Positions 1 through 10,600 of a stretch of DNA of 64,000 nt are shown in pieces. The stretch is from positions 4,983,001-5,047,000 of the forward strand of contig CAKNFJ010000001.1 in the NCBI GenBank assembly GCA_930633495.1, written 5' to 3'. The notes beneath the pieces were generated by a model that saw only the letters and a program-made list of their open reading frames with translations, had not been told where the DNA came from and did no database searches. The position numbers were made by a program, and so were the translations under genes. Source of the DNA: Hyphomicrobiales bacterium. GTDB lineage: Bacteria > Pseudomonadota > Alphaproteobacteria > Rhizobiales > Beijerinckiaceae. Position 1 is the first letter of the stretch, and every line of letters starts with the position of its first letter.

Positions 1-413
1 ACGGTTCACCGTTGGTGCTAGCGGCGTCGTTTGCCCCGTCATCTGTCCTGACCTGCGATGTGTCCGCCGGGAGGCGGGCCCATCGCGTTTGCACGCTCGC
101 AAGACAAGGCTGGGCGCAGAAAAACTCGCAATGCCCATACCAACCGTCTGCGGACGATCCGTTGCGGCTGTCTCGCCGCTGCCGCTCCCGTGAGAGAGGA
201 CAGCGCAACCTGCTCCGGACGCCGACGGATCGCTTGATCCGGATGTGTCCTCTGCGCAGGCCGACGGGCAGCCGGTTTCATTACAGACAGGTGATGGTGA
301 TTTGCAAGTCACATGACGGCCGCATTTCGCCGACCCCGTGCCACGGCGGTTCACCTCTCCGCTTCCAGATGGTAACGCCCCTTTAAGATTTCACCCCCCG
401 TTATGGTTAAGTC
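1..413. other. intergenic region upstream of amiC, no gene recognised
   Basis: Only short overlapping open frames without family resemblance are present on either strand. In many Rhizobiales the amiC-mrcA-prfB block lies next to rne (RNase E), which is transcribed away from it and has a long leader. This stretch could therefore be the rne leader plus the amiC promoter. The RNase E N-terminus is not visible in the window, so this is only a context-based guess. Confidence 0.3.
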
Positions 414-1715
414 TTGGTGTCAGCGAACGGGATTTCTCAGCTGCTTTCGAGCATCGGACATGCTGCGCAATGCTGGCGCGACGGCTTGGGGCGCCGCCTC
501 GCGAGGCGGGCCGCCGTCGTCGCGATCGCTTGCGGATTCGCGGCTGCCTCGGTTCCGGTCCACGGCGAAAACAAGCTGCAGAGCGATTATCCGGTCGCGA
601 CCGACGCCCGCGTCGAGCAGAGCGGCGACAATGTGCGGCTGACGATGATGCTTTCCGCGGCGATGGAGGTGGATGCCTGGGTTCAGGCTTCGCCCGATCG
701 CGTCATCGTCGAGATGCCCTCGACGAATTTCCAGATTCAAGCCAACGCGAAGAAGGCCGCCGGATTTGTCAGCGGTTATCGCTACGGCCTGTTCACGGCC
801 GACAAGGCCCGAATCATCATCGATCTTTCCCAGCCCGCGACGATCGCCAAGGCGGAAGTGAGGCCCGTGCGCGGTGGCTTCGGGGAATTCACGATCGAGC
901 TGAAGAAGGTCGCGCGCGCCGAATTCCTCGCCGAGGCTGGCAAGGTGCGGAAGCCGCAGGAAGCGCCTCCGCCGGTGGCCGCCGTCAAGCCGGATGGCGA
1001 GCGCCGGCGCACCATCGTCATCGATCCCGGCCATGGCGGAATCGACCCCGGCACGATGGTCGCCTCCATTTCGGAGAAGGCTGTCGTCCTCGCTTTCGGC
1101 AAGGCGCTCAAGGAGCAGCTGGAGGCCGCAGGTCGCTACCGGGTCGTGCTGACCCGCGACGATGATCGTTTCGTCTCGCTCTCCGACAGGGTTCAGGCGG
1201 GCCGCAATGAGCAGGCGGATCTGTTCATCTCGATTCATGCCGATTCGTTGATGCAGGCGCAGGATGTGCGCGGTGCCACGGTCTATACGCGCTCCGAGCG
1301 CGCGACCGACGCCGAGGCGGCCAAGCTCGCCGCGAAGGAAAACGAGGCCGATGCCGCGGCCGGCCTGGAAACGCGCGAGGAAGTGCAGGACGTCGCGGGC
1401 ATCCTGATGGATCTGGCGCGGCGCGAGACGCGGACGTTCACGGGCGTGTTTGCACGCAACCTCGTCGACAAGCTCGGCGGTTCGATCAAGATGCACAAGA
1501 TTCCGCTGCGCTCGGCGCGATTCTGGGTGCTGAGCGCCCCGGACGTGCCTTCCGTGCTGATCGAGCTCGGCTATATGTCGAGCCCGAAGGACGCCGAGCT
1601 GTTGAACTCGCCGGAATGGCGGGGCAAGGCCGTGACGGCGGTTTCGGCCGCGATCGAGGACTATTTCTCACGCGAACGTGCTTCCGTCGGCAAGGCGGCC
1701 GAGAACCGGAACTGA
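414..1715 (+). CDS. amiC: N-acetylmuramoyl-L-alanine amidase AmiC type
   Basis: This periplasmic zinc amidase cleaves the amide bond between the muramic acid lactyl group and the L-Ala of the stem peptide, and separates daughter cells. The 433-residue protein has a hydrophobic export segment at about residues 32-50. An AMIN domain (about 60-165) targets it to the septum and envelope, and an Amidase_3 domain covers about 200-425. Zinc ligands are visible as H207 in DPGHGG, E221 in SEKAV and H275 in SIHAD. The catalytic Glu is E384 in LIELGYMSS. The next genes on the same strand are mrcA and prfB, the usual rhizobial order. The start could also lie a few codons downstream. Confidence 0.93.
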   Translation: MVSANGISQLLSSIGHAAQCWRDGLGRRLARRAAVVAIACGFAAASVPVHGENKLQSDYPVATDARVEQSGDNVRLTMMLSAAMEVDAWVQASPDRVIVEMPSTNFQIQANAKKAAGFVSGYRYGLFTADKARIIIDLSQPATIAKAEVRPVRGGFGEFTIELKKVARAEFLAEAGKVRKPQEAPPPVAAVKPDGERRRTIVIDPGHGGIDPGTMVASISEKAVVLAFGKALKEQLEAAGRYRVVLTRDDDRFVSLSDRVQAGRNEQADLFISIHADSLMQAQDVRGATVYTRSERATDAEAAKLAAKENEADAAAGLETREEVQDVAGILMDLARRETRTFTGVFARNLVDKLGGSIKMHKIPLRSARFWVLSAPDVPSVLIELGYMSSPKDAELLNSPEWRGKAVTAVSAAIEDYFSRERASVGKAAENRN

Positions 1716-1875
1716 TATCAGGGCGTGACGGGGCCCTCCCGTATCGTTATCGGATCATGCGAAATGTGGTCGCAAGGCCACGGTTCCGCCATTTACGTCA
1801 TGTTATAGCTCTGAACTGCGACGCGCGCCCCGAATCCGGCGCCCGCCGGGTGGCTGATGGGGTCCAGGGTCTGAA

Positions 1876-4320
1876 ATGCGGTTTGTTCTGCGAATTTTCG
1901 GATGGTTGTTCGCCGCTGGCGCGATCGCCTTCGTGATCGGCGCCGCCGTGGCCGGCGGCCTGATCTGGCATTATTCGCAGGACCTGCCCGACTATGCCCA
2001 GCTGCGGAACTACGAGCCGCCGGTGATGACCCGCGTGCATGCGGGCGACGGCAGCCTGATCGCCGAATATGCGCGCGAACGGCGCCTCTATCTGCCGATT
2101 CAGGCCGTGCCGAAGCTGGTCGTCGACGCCTATATCTCGGCCGAGGACAAGAATTTCTACAAGCATATGGGCGTGGACCCGGAAGGCCTGGTCCGTGCCG
2201 CGATCTCAAACTACCGCAATCGCAGCGCCAATCGCCGCCCGCAGGGCGCTTCGACCATCACGCAGCAGGTCGCGAAGAACTTCTTCCTGAGCCCGGAGCA
2301 GTCGATCGAGCGCAAGATCCGCGAGGCGCTCGTCGCGCTCAAGCTCGAGTCGACCTATTCCAAGGACAAGATCCTCGAGCTCTATCTGAACGAGATCTAT
2401 CTCGGCGCGCCGGCGCCGGGGCAGGGCAGCTACGGCATCGCCGCCGCCGCGCTGAACTATTTCGGCAAGTCCGTGCATGAGCTGAACCTGCAGGAAGCGG
2501 CCTATCTTGCGGCCCTGCCCAAGGCGCCCTCCGACCTGCATCCCTTCCGCAACCGCGACCGCGCGGTCGAGCGCCGCAACTACGTCATCGATCGCATGGT
2601 CGAGAACGGCTATGTGAAGCGCGAAGTTGGCGAGGAGGCGAAGAAGCAGCCGCTCGGCGTCAATCCGCGCACGGTTTCCCCGAACCAGATCGCCGCCGGC
2701 TATTTCGCCGAGGAGATTCGCCGCGAGTTGCAGGACCGCTACGGCGAGAAGAAGCTGCTGGAAGGCGGCCTCTCGGTGCGCTCCACCGTCGATCCCAAGA
2801 CCCAGCTGATGGCCCGCAAGGCGCTCGTCGACGGTCTCGTGCGCTTCGACGAGGCGCGCGGCTGGCGCGGCGCGATCCAGAAGCTCGATGTCGGCAAGGA
2901 CTGGGGCGCTGCCATCGGCGACTTGCCGGTGCTCGGCGACGTCGCGCCCTGGCGGCTTGCCGTGGTGCTCGAATCGAATGGCGACAGCGCCAAGCTCGGC
3001 CTGCATCCGCTGCGTGACAATGCCGGCCATCTCAATAAGGAGCGTCAGACCGTCACGCTTGCCGCCGAGGGCATCAAGTGGACGCGACGGGCAAGGGTGT
3101 CCCAGGCGGTTTCGGTTGGCGACGTCGTCTATGTCGAGCCGATGGATGGCCGGTCGGGCTATGTGCGTCTGCGCCAGTTGCCCGAGGTCAACGGCGCCAT
3201 CACGGTGATGGACCCGTTCTCGGGCCGCGTGCTCGCCATGGTGGGCGGCTTCTCGCATGACCAGTCGGAGTTCAACCGCGCGACCCAGGCGCTGCGCCAG
3301 CCCGGCTCCTCCTTCAAGCCCTTCGTCTACGCAACCGCGCTCGACAACGGCTACACCCCGTCGAGCATCATCCTCGACGCCCCGATCGAGATCGACCAGG
3401 GGCCGGGGCTCGGCATGTGGCGGCCGGAGAACTACGACGGCAAGTCCACGGGCCCGCGCACCCTGCGCTACGGCATTCAGTTCTCGAAGAACCTGATGAC
3501 GGTGCGGCTCGCGAAGGATGTCGGCATGCCGTTGATCGCGGAATATGCCCGCCGCTTCGGCATCTATGACGATCTCCAGCCGGTGCTGTCGATGTCGCTC
3601 GGTGCGGGCGAGACGACGGTGATGCGGATGACGGCGGCCTATTCGATGCTGGTCAATGGCGGCCGGCGCATCCGCCCGACCCTGATCGACCGGATCCAGG
3701 ACCGCACGGGCACGACGATCTACCGGCATGACCAGCGGGTCTGCGAAGGCTGCAACGCCGAGAAATGGGCCAACCAGCCGGAGCCTCGCCTCGTCGATAA
3801 TCGCGAGCAGGTGCTCGATCCGCTGACTGCCTATCAGATGGTCTCGATCCTTGAGGGTGTGGTCAACGCCGGCACCGCGACGGTGGTGAAGTCGGTCGGC
3901 AAGCCGCTCGCCGGCAAGACCGGCACGACCAACGATGCGAAGGACGTCTGGTTCGTCGGGTTCTCGCCGGATCTCGCGGTCGGCGTCTATATGGGCTTCG
4001 ACAAGCCCAAATCGCTCGGCACCTCCGCCACTGCCGGCCAGTATGCCGCGCCGATCTTCCGGGATTTCATGAGCGTGGCGCTGAAGGACAAGCCGGCGAC
4101 CCCGTTCCGCGTGCCGGCCGGCATCAAGCTCATTCGCGTCGATCCGCGTTCGGGCATGCGCGCGGGCGGCGAGGGTGGCATTCTGGAAGCCTTCAAGCCG
4201 GGCACCGCGCCGCCGGACAGCTATTCGGTGAGCGGCGCTGCGGGTGACGGCAGTGCTCCGCTCTCCGTCGGCCCGGGCGGCGGGCGCGCCGTCGGCTCGG
4301 GGACCGGCGGACTCTACTGA
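1876..4320 (+). CDS. mrcA: penicillin-binding protein 1A, bifunctional glycosyltransferase/transpeptidase
   Basis: This class A PBP polymerises lipid II and cross-links peptidoglycan at the inner-membrane face of the periplasm. The 814-residue protein has an N-terminal transmembrane anchor (about 5-30). The GT51 glycosyltransferase domain has its catalytic Glu at E90 (AEDKNFYKHMG) and the conserved GASTITQQ motif. The transpeptidase domain has all three motifs: S478-x-x-K481 (GSSFKP), S537-K-N539 and K681-T-G683. The C-terminal tail is rich in Gly and Ser. The gene lies 160 bp after amiC on the same strand. Length and motif set match rhizobial PBP1A. Confidence 0.96.
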   Translation: MRFVLRIFGWLFAAGAIAFVIGAAVAGGLIWHYSQDLPDYAQLRNYEPPVMTRVHAGDGSLIAEYARERRLYLPIQAVPKLVVDAYISAEDKNFYKHMGVDPEGLVRAAISNYRNRSANRRPQGASTITQQVAKNFFLSPEQSIERKIREALVALKLESTYSKDKILELYLNEIYLGAPAPGQGSYGIAAAALNYFGKSVHELNLQEAAYLAALPKAPSDLHPFRNRDRAVERRNYVIDRMVENGYVKREVGEEAKKQPLGVNPRTVSPNQIAAGYFAEEIRRELQDRYGEKKLLEGGLSVRSTVDPKTQLMARKALVDGLVRFDEARGWRGAIQKLDVGKDWGAAIGDLPVLGDVAPWRLAVVLESNGDSAKLGLHPLRDNAGHLNKERQTVTLAAEGIKWTRRARVSQAVSVGDVVYVEPMDGRSGYVRLRQLPEVNGAITVMDPFSGRVLAMVGGFSHDQSEFNRATQALRQPGSSFKPFVYATALDNGYTPSSIILDAPIEIDQGPGLGMWRPENYDGKSTGPRTLRYGIQFSKNLMTVRLAKDVGMPLIAEYARRFGIYDDLQPVLSMSLGAGETTVMRMTAAYSMLVNGGRRIRPTLIDRIQDRTGTTIYRHDQRVCEGCNAEKWANQPEPRLVDNREQVLDPLTAYQMVSILEGVVNAGTATVVKSVGKPLAGKTGTTNDAKDVWFVGFSPDLAVGVYMGFDKPKSLGTSATAGQYAAPIFRDFMSVALKDKPATPFRVPAGIKLIRVDPRSGMRAGGEGGILEAFKPGTAPPDSYSVSGAAGDGSAPLSVGPGGGRAVGSGTGGLY

Positions 4321-4333
4321 GGTTTTAGACCCG

Positions 4334-4422
4334 CTTGCGTCATGCTCGGGCTTGACCCGAGCATCTCCGGATCGAGATTCTCGGGTCTGCGCTTCGCTTC
4401 GCCCGAGAATGACGGCGCATAT
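4334..4422. repeat. palindromic intergenic repeat, GTCATG-type
   Basis: This lies between mrcA and prfB. The sequence runs GTCATGCTCGGGCTTGACCC, then GAGCATCTCCGG, then a second arm that ends in GAGAATGACGG. Each half is itself a small hairpin (CTCGGG...CCCGAG), and the outer GTCAT/ATGAC ends pair. The same design recurs at 17786-17872 and in shorter form at 11251-11306 and 24114-24145. It looks like a dispersed REP/BIME-like element rather than a gene or an intrinsic terminator. Confidence 0.65.
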
Positions 4423-4517
4423 CGCCCGTCGTTTACAGCAGCGGCTTTCCCCCCTATCAGAACAGCGTCGTCCGGCTCGCCGGATCGAAACCCATCAAGG
4501 AAAGTTCTGCCCGCATC

Positions 4518-5646
4518 ATGCGCCCCGAAATCCAGACGCAACTCGATAACGCCAAGCAGTCGATCGGACTGCTGAGGAGGCATCTTTGACTGGGATCAAG
4601 CCCAGCGCCGCCTAGCGGAACTCAATGCCCTCTCGGAGGGGCCCGATTTCTGGAACGATGCCGAAGCCGCGCAGAAGCTGATGCGCGAGCGCACCTCGCT
4701 GGAAACCCAGATCGAGGGCATCACCAAGCTCGAACGCGAGCTCGACGACGCGCTGACGCTGATCGAGCTCGGGGAGATGGAAGAGGACGACGCCACCGTC
4801 ACCGAGGGTGAGCAGGCGATCAAGGCCGTCCAGGACGAGGCCGCCCGGTTGCAGGTCGAAACCTTGCTTTCGGGCGAGGCCGACATGCTCGATACCTATG
4901 TCGAGATTCATCCCGGCGCCGGTGGCACCGAAAGCCAGGACTGGGCCGAAATGCTGCTGCGCATGTATCGGCGCTGGGGCGAGCGGCGGAAATTCAAGGT
5001 CGAGACGCTCGAATATCAGGACGGCGACACCGCCGGCATCAAGTCGGCGACGCTGCAGTTCAAGGGCCATAACGCCTATGGCTGGCTGAAGACAGAATCC
5101 GGCGTCCACCGCCTCGTCCGCATCTCGCCCTTCGATTCGAACGCCAGAAGGCAGACCTCGTTCGCTTCGGTCTGGGTCTATCCGGTCGTCGACGACCGCA
5201 TCCAGATCGACATCAAGGAATCGGACTGCCGGATCGACACCTATCGCGCTCAGGGAGCGGGTGGGCAGCACATCAACACGACCGATTCGGCGGTGCGCAT
5301 CACGCATATTCCGAGCGGCATCGCGGTGGCCTGCCAGCAGGAACGCTCACAGCACAAGAACCGGGCCAAGGCCTGGGAAATGCTGCGCGCCCGCCTCTAC
5401 GAGGTAGAGCTGAAGAAGCGCGAGGAGAAGGCCAACGCCGAGCAGGCTTCCAAGACCGATATCGGCTGGGGGCACCAGATCCGCTCCTATGTGCTGCAAC
5501 CCTATCAGCTGGTGAAGGACCTGCGCACCGGAGTGAGCTCGACGGCTCCCTCCGACGTTCTCGACGGCGATCTGGACCCATTCATGGAGGCGTCGCTGGC
5601 CCAGCGCGTCTACGGAACCGAGGTCGAGGTCGAGGATATCGACTGA
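4518..5646 (+). CDS. prfB: peptide chain release factor 2, with programmed +1 frameshift
   Basis: RF2 ends translation at UGA and UAA. The gene is in two frames. Zero-frame codons run from ATG 4518 to CTT 4584-4586 and then hit an in-frame TGA at 4587-4589. Skipping T4587 gives GAC (4588) and continues to 5646, a 375-residue product. The recoding signals are textbook: an internal Shine-Dalgarno AGGAGG (4575-4580) three bases before CTT TGA C. The product has the UGA-reading SPF tripeptide (VRISPFDSNA) and the GGQ motif that contacts the peptidyl-transferase centre (GAGGQHINTTD). Low RF2 raises frameshifting, so the gene is autoregulated. A start at 4681 would miss the N-terminal domain. Confidence 0.95.
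4575..4590 (+). promoter_or_regulatory. RF2 programmed frameshift site
   Basis: AGGAGG CAT CTT TGA C reads as an internal anti-SD pairing site, a slippery CTT codon and a slow UGA C stop context. This is the established +1 recoding cassette of bacterial prfB. Ribosomes that fail to terminate at UGA because RF2 is scarce slip forward one base and make full-length RF2. Confidence 0.95.
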
Positions 5647-5668
5647 TCGGTCTGGTGCTCGAAACAAG

Positions 5669-5698
5669 AAAAAGCCGCGCGAGTTGCGCGGCTTTTTT
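5669..5698. terminator. bidirectional intrinsic terminator between prfB and the M23 peptidase gene
   Basis: The stem AAGCCGCGC / GCGCGGCTT has a 5-nt loop, flanked by an A-run on the left and a T-run on the right. It works as a GC-rich hairpin plus U-tract in both directions, which fits two convergent genes that end on either side. Confidence 0.9.
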
Positions 5699-5713
5699 GT
5701 TGAAGGCCATCAA

Positions 5714-7024
5714 TCAGAGCGAGCTGGCAAGGAGCTTGGTGCCGGCTCGCAGGAAGCGTGTCGGATCGACAGGCTCGTCGTTGATACGGGTTTCGTAGTG
5801 CAGATGCGGCCCGGTCGAGCGGCCGGTCGAGCCGACGCGCCCCACGACCGTTCCGGCCTTGACCATCTGGCCGACCGAAACGGAGATCGCGGACATATGG
5901 GCGTAGCGCGTGCTCAGCCCGTTGGCATGCTCGACCTCGACCATATTGCCGTAGCCACCGTTATATTCCGCCGCCACGACCTTGCCCGGCGCCGTCGCCA
6001 GGATCGACGAGCCGGTCTCGGCCCGGAAATCGACGCCGGTATGCATGGCGAGGCCGCGGGTGAAGGGGTCGGTCCGGTAGCCGAAATTCGAGGTGAAGTC
6101 GTGGTCGCCTGCCATCGGCCGGGCGAGGGGTAGCTGATCGATCACGCCGCGCAGGCGCATCACCGAGGCCATGCGCGGCTGCAAGGCGGTCAGCGTCGCT
6201 TCGAAGGGGCCGGCAGAGGGATCGAGCTTGACCGGGACGAAGGGGCCGCCGATACCGCCGGACACGCTCGAGGCCGCGATGCGCTCGGCGTCGAGCCCGG
6301 TTTCGGCGAGCGCGCTGCGCAGCCGCTTCTGCGTCGCGGTCAGCGTGTCGTCCATTTCCTTCAGCGTCGCGAGCTGGGCGTCGGACGTGCTGCCCATGGC
6401 CTTGTCGAGCCGGGTCAGGGCGGCCTCGACGCGCTTGGCCGGAGGTTCCGGCTGGGCCGCCTCGCCCGATTGCCATCCGTTGGCCGGATGCGCGTCGGCG
6501 CCGCGCAGGGACGGAGCATCCGGGGCCGGCATCGGCTTGCCCGGCATGATCGGCGCGAAGCTGGTGACGCCCGAGGCACGGATCGGCTCGCCGGGCTTGA
6601 TGATTTGCGAGCGCAGCGGAAGCTTCGCGGCCGGCACGAGCCCGCTGGACTGCAAGGTGTCGGTGAGGGCGGTGACCAGCGATTGGCGCGATTCGAGTTC
6701 GGCCTGCCGGGTGGCCAGTTCGTCGACACGGGATTCGACGCCGTCCTGATCGAGCAGGGCGCGGCTGGCATAGCGATCGATATCGGCCCGCAAGGAGGCG
6801 ATGCGATCCTCATAGGCGTATTGGCGGGTGGTCTCGCGGGCGATCAGCCTAGCGGCGAGATCGTCACGGCTGAGGATGTACCAGCCCGCGGCGCCGGTGC
6901 AGGCCGTGGAGAGGGCCAGCCACGCAAGGCCCGCGAGCATGGTCGAGCGGCGGATCGTATAGGTCTTGTGGGTGACGAGGCCGGCCGTCGAAAGCGCGGG
7001 GGCCGTTTGGGACGGATGATGCAT
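5714..7024 (-). CDS. membrane-anchored M23 (LytM) family metallopeptidase
   Basis: This is a peptidoglycan endopeptidase or a LytM-type amidase activator. The 436-residue protein has one transmembrane helix (about 29-50), a helical coiled-coil stretch (about 55-125), a Pro-rich linker (about 140-200) and a second helical stretch (about 200-300). The C-terminal M23 domain (about 310-425) keeps the zinc ligands H328 and D332 (MHTGVDF), plus H407 and H409 of PHLHY. With all ligands present it could be a true enzyme rather than an EnvC-like inactive activator. It converges on prfB. The nearby amidase and PBP1A make a role in envelope remodelling likely. Confidence 0.9.
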   Translation of the reverse strand: MHHPSQTAPALSTAGLVTHKTYTIRRSTMLAGLAWLALSTACTGAAGWYILSRDDLAARLIARETTRQYAYEDRIASLRADIDRYASRALLDQDGVESRVDELATRQAELESRQSLVTALTDTLQSSGLVPAAKLPLRSQIIKPGEPIRASGVTSFAPIMPGKPMPAPDAPSLRGADAHPANGWQSGEAAQPEPPAKRVEAALTRLDKAMGSTSDAQLATLKEMDDTLTATQKRLRSALAETGLDAERIAASSVSGGIGGPFVPVKLDPSAGPFEATLTALQPRMASVMRLRGVIDQLPLARPMAGDHDFTSNFGYRTDPFTRGLAMHTGVDFRAETGSSILATAPGKVVAAEYNGGYGNMVEVEHANGLSTRYAHMSAISVSVGQMVKAGTVVGRVGSTGRSTGPHLHYETRINDEPVDPTRFLRAGTKLLASSL

Positions 7025-7106
7025 ACGCGGAACCGGAAAGAACGCTGCCGATGACGCGATTAGAGATTATTAGGGTTAATCTTTCGCAAATCCGGAAGCT
7101 GCCGGC

Positions 7107-7571
7107 TCACAAATCACGAGCGGCGGCGAGCACCTCCTCGGCATGGCCGTCGACCTTGACCTTGCGCCAGATGCGGGCAATGCGTCCCGCCGCATCGATC
7201 AGGAAAGTCGCGCGCTCGATCCCCATGAAGCTGCGCCCATACATGCTCTTCTCGACCCAGATGCCATAGGCTTGGGCAAGCTCCTGTTGCTCGTCGGCCA
7301 GCAGCGCGAAGTCCAGCTCGTATTTGCGCTTGAAATTGTCGTGACGCTTTACGGAATCCGGCGAGATGCCGATGATCTCGGTGCCGCAATCGGCGAAGGC
7401 CTGACGCAGCCCATTGAACGCGATCGCCTCCGCGGTGCAGGCCGGGGTGTTGTCCTTCGGATAGGCGTAGAGAACGATTTTCCGGCCGCGCAGCGAGGCC
7501 AGGCTGATTTCGCCGCCGCCGTCGCGCGCCAAGGTGAAGTCCGGTGCCGGATCGCCTGCCTGCAATGCCAT
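7107..7571 (-). CDS. bcp: thioredoxin-dependent peroxiredoxin, Bcp/PrxQ type
   Basis: This cytoplasmic peroxidase reduces H2O2 and organic hydroperoxides. The 154-residue form starts at the ATG giving MALQAGDPAPDF, preceded by GGAAGG; an upstream ATG at 7619 would add 16 unlikely residues. The peroxidatic cysteine is C45 in NTPACTAEA. The usual second cysteine five residues later in PrxQ proteins is absent (AEAIAFN), so it may act as a 1-Cys form or use the more distant Cys of the FADCG segment. The AhpC/TSA fold covers the whole protein. Confidence 0.92.
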   Translation of the reverse strand: MALQAGDPAPDFTLARDGGGEISLASLRGRKIVLYAYPKDNTPACTAEAIAFNGLRQAFADCGTEIIGISPDSVKRHDNFKRKYELDFALLADEQQELAQAYGIWVEKSMYGRSFMGIERATFLIDAAGRIARIWRKVKVDGHAEEVLAAARDL

Positions 7572-7658
7572 GGTCTTTGCCTTCCTTTCGTCGCCTTCTC
7601 GCTGCATGGACCGCCGCATATTGCACGCTAGGCCGGCGACACCATCGGTCAGCGAAGG

Positions 7659-10600
7659 ATGCGGCCTCGTCCTTTCCGGATTGCCGAATCGCTTCGTCTG
7701 GCCTCATCGACATGCATGCCGTCTGGCAGGATTGCGGCAAGAGGCGAACGGACGCACTCTGTGGCAGGCCGATGCCCGGCGCCGAAAAGGACCATACGGA
7801 TCTTGGCGGACGAGGAAGTACGGGCCACGGCTTCGGGGCAGGCTGATACACCAGCATCGCCCGAGGCCTGTGAGATCGAGATCGTGAAGCGCGGCGCCAA
7901 AGCCGGCCTCGCGACGATCTGCGTCGCTGCCACCGTGGCTATTCTGGTTCTGGCCGGAGCGGCTATCACGCTGCTGGTGACGGGCATCATTCCGCTGTCG
8001 GGACTCGAGGGGCGGATTTCGACGGCGATCGAGGAGCGGCTGGGGCCGGGCTGGACGGTCGATGCCGCTGCGGCCGAGCTCAGCCGGACCGATGGTCACT
8101 CGCAGCTTCGGGTTCGGCAGGTGACTTTCCGCCATACCTCCGGCGCGGTGATCCGCGCTCCCGAAGCCGTGCTCGGCTACGAGCCCATGGCCCTGCTCAA
8201 AGGCGATATTCGGCTGGTCTCGATCGACCTGCGCGGCGTCAATGTTCGCCTCGGCGTCAACAAGGACGGCGCGCTCGTCGTCAACGCCGATTCGGCGCCG
8301 GCTGAGGCGCCGCCGACGCCGACCCTGCCGGATGCCGGGCAATGGAATGCCTTCACCGGAATCATGGGGGCGATCTCGATGCTCGCGCGTGGCGACGGGC
8401 TGCTCGGTTCGCTGGAAACCGCCGGCATCAATGGGGCGCGCCTGTCCCTGGTCGACCCGGACGGCCGGCAGAAGGCCGGGCTCGAGGATGTCGACATCAG
8501 ACTCACCCGCGCGGGAGAACATGGGACGCGGCTGACGATGAAGGGGCGCACGGGCCAGCGCTGGAAAGACATCGCAGTGGACATGTCGACCGAGGCCGAC
8601 GGGACCCAGCGCGCCGACATCGACATCCTGCGCTTCGAACCGGCTGAGATCGTGGCCCTTGCGCTGGGCACCGGGCTGAGCCTGGAGGGCCTGCCGCTTC
8701 AGGGGAAAGCGACGCTCCGCCAGACGCCGGACGGCCGCAGATCGATTACGGCACAGCTCGGGGTCGAAGCAGGCCGCATTCGTTTCCCCGATAGCCCGCT
8801 CCCGCCGCTTGCCGTGGATTCCGTCCGCCTCCAGCTGGCGAGCGGCGCCGACCTGACGCAGCTCGACATCCAGAAGTTTGAATTCAAGGCCGGCGCAACC
8901 CAGCTGGCGGCGACGGGCTCGTTACGCGCCGACAACGGCGCCTGGCAACTTGCCATCGACGCCGGCGGGCAGTTGGCCGGGCTCGATGCGACGGACGTGC
9001 CAGTCCGGATCGACAGCCTCAAGGCGGCGCTCAAGATCGACCCCGTGAATGGCGCGGTGGCGATTGAGCAGGCAGCGATCCGCGGACCGGCAGCGACTGT
9101 CGACATGACGGCCTTGGTACAGAAGCAGGGCGAATCGCCGCTGCAGCGTTTTTCGATCAAAGCCGCCAATTCCGACGTGCGCGCGCTGCTTGCGATCTGG
9201 CCGGAATTCACCTCCACGGATGTGCATCAGACGCTTCATCGCCAATTGGCGGCGGGTCGGATGAAGGCACTGACCGTGGATCTCGATCTGCCGGCTGAAG
9301 ACCACGCACGCCTCGTGCGGGGGCACGGCCTGCCCGACAAGGCACTCCTCGTCACGATCGATGCCGAGCAGGTTCGGTATCTGCCGGATCCGGGTCTGCC
9401 GCCGCTCGCGGACGCCACGGTCACCGGCAAGGTCACGGGCCGGACGGTGCAGCTCGCAATCGGCAAGGCGGCGGCCGAGCTCGGCAACGGGCGGCAGCTC
9501 CAGCTCAGCGAAGGCAGCTTCGCGATGCCGGATTTCGCGCCGCGCCGGCCACAGGCGCGCATCGGCTTCCGCACGCAAGGCCCGATGGATGCGCTCGCCG
9601 CACTTTTCACCTTTCCTGCGCTCAAGGACTTCAATCTGGGGCAGATCGATCCCGGCGCCATCAAGGGAACGAGCGACCTGAAGGTAGCGATCGCTCTCCC
9701 GCTGGCGCCTGACCTGCGGCCCGACGAGATTGCGGTGACGGCGTCCGGCACACTGACAAATCTGAGTTCGGATACCTTGCTTGGCTCCGAGAGGCTCGAT
9801 GGTGGCAACCTGACCGTCAATGTCGACCGCAACGGTCTCAGTCTGCGCGGTGAGGCGCGGATCGGCGGGGACAAGGGAACCGTCGAGCTGAAGCAGAACG
9901 CCAAAGGGCAGGGCGAGGTCAGCCTGCAGCTCAACCTCGACGCCGCCGCGCGCCAGCGGCGCGGCTTCGGCGCCGATTCCGGCATCACGGGCACGCTTCC
10001 GGTGCGGGTCACGAAAACGCTCGGCAAGGGGAGCGACGGGCCTCCGCGGGTCGAGGTCGACCTGACCAAGGTTGGGCTCGATGGCGTGGTGCCGGGCCTC
10101 ACCAAGCCCGCCGGGCGGGCGGGGAAGGTGAGCTTCCTCTATGTTGCCGACGCCGATGGCCCCGATCTGGAGGATTTTACGCTCGACGCTGCGCCTGCGC
10201 TGATCAAGGGGCGTATCGAGTTGAACAAGCAGAACGGGCTCGACAGTGCGAGCTTTTCGCAGTTCCGCATTTCGCCCGGCGACAACCTGAAGGTCGATGT
10301 GAAGCGGGACGGCAACGTCACCAAGCTCACGGTCCGCGGCGCCGTCGCCGATTTGCGCCCCTTCATCAAGGATATCCAGGGCGCCGCGCCGGCCGCCAGA
10401 GGCGACAGGGGCGGCAGCAAAGGCGGGGATTTCGATGTCGATCTCGACGTGCCGATCCTGACCGGGTTCAACAACGAGGCCATCACCAATGGCACGCTCA
10501 AGCTCGCCAAGCGCGGCGGCGAAATCCGCTCCGCGAATTTTCAGGGGCGGATCGGCAAGGCCGATGTGTCGGTGCGGCAGGGTCGGCCGGGCGAGCAGCT

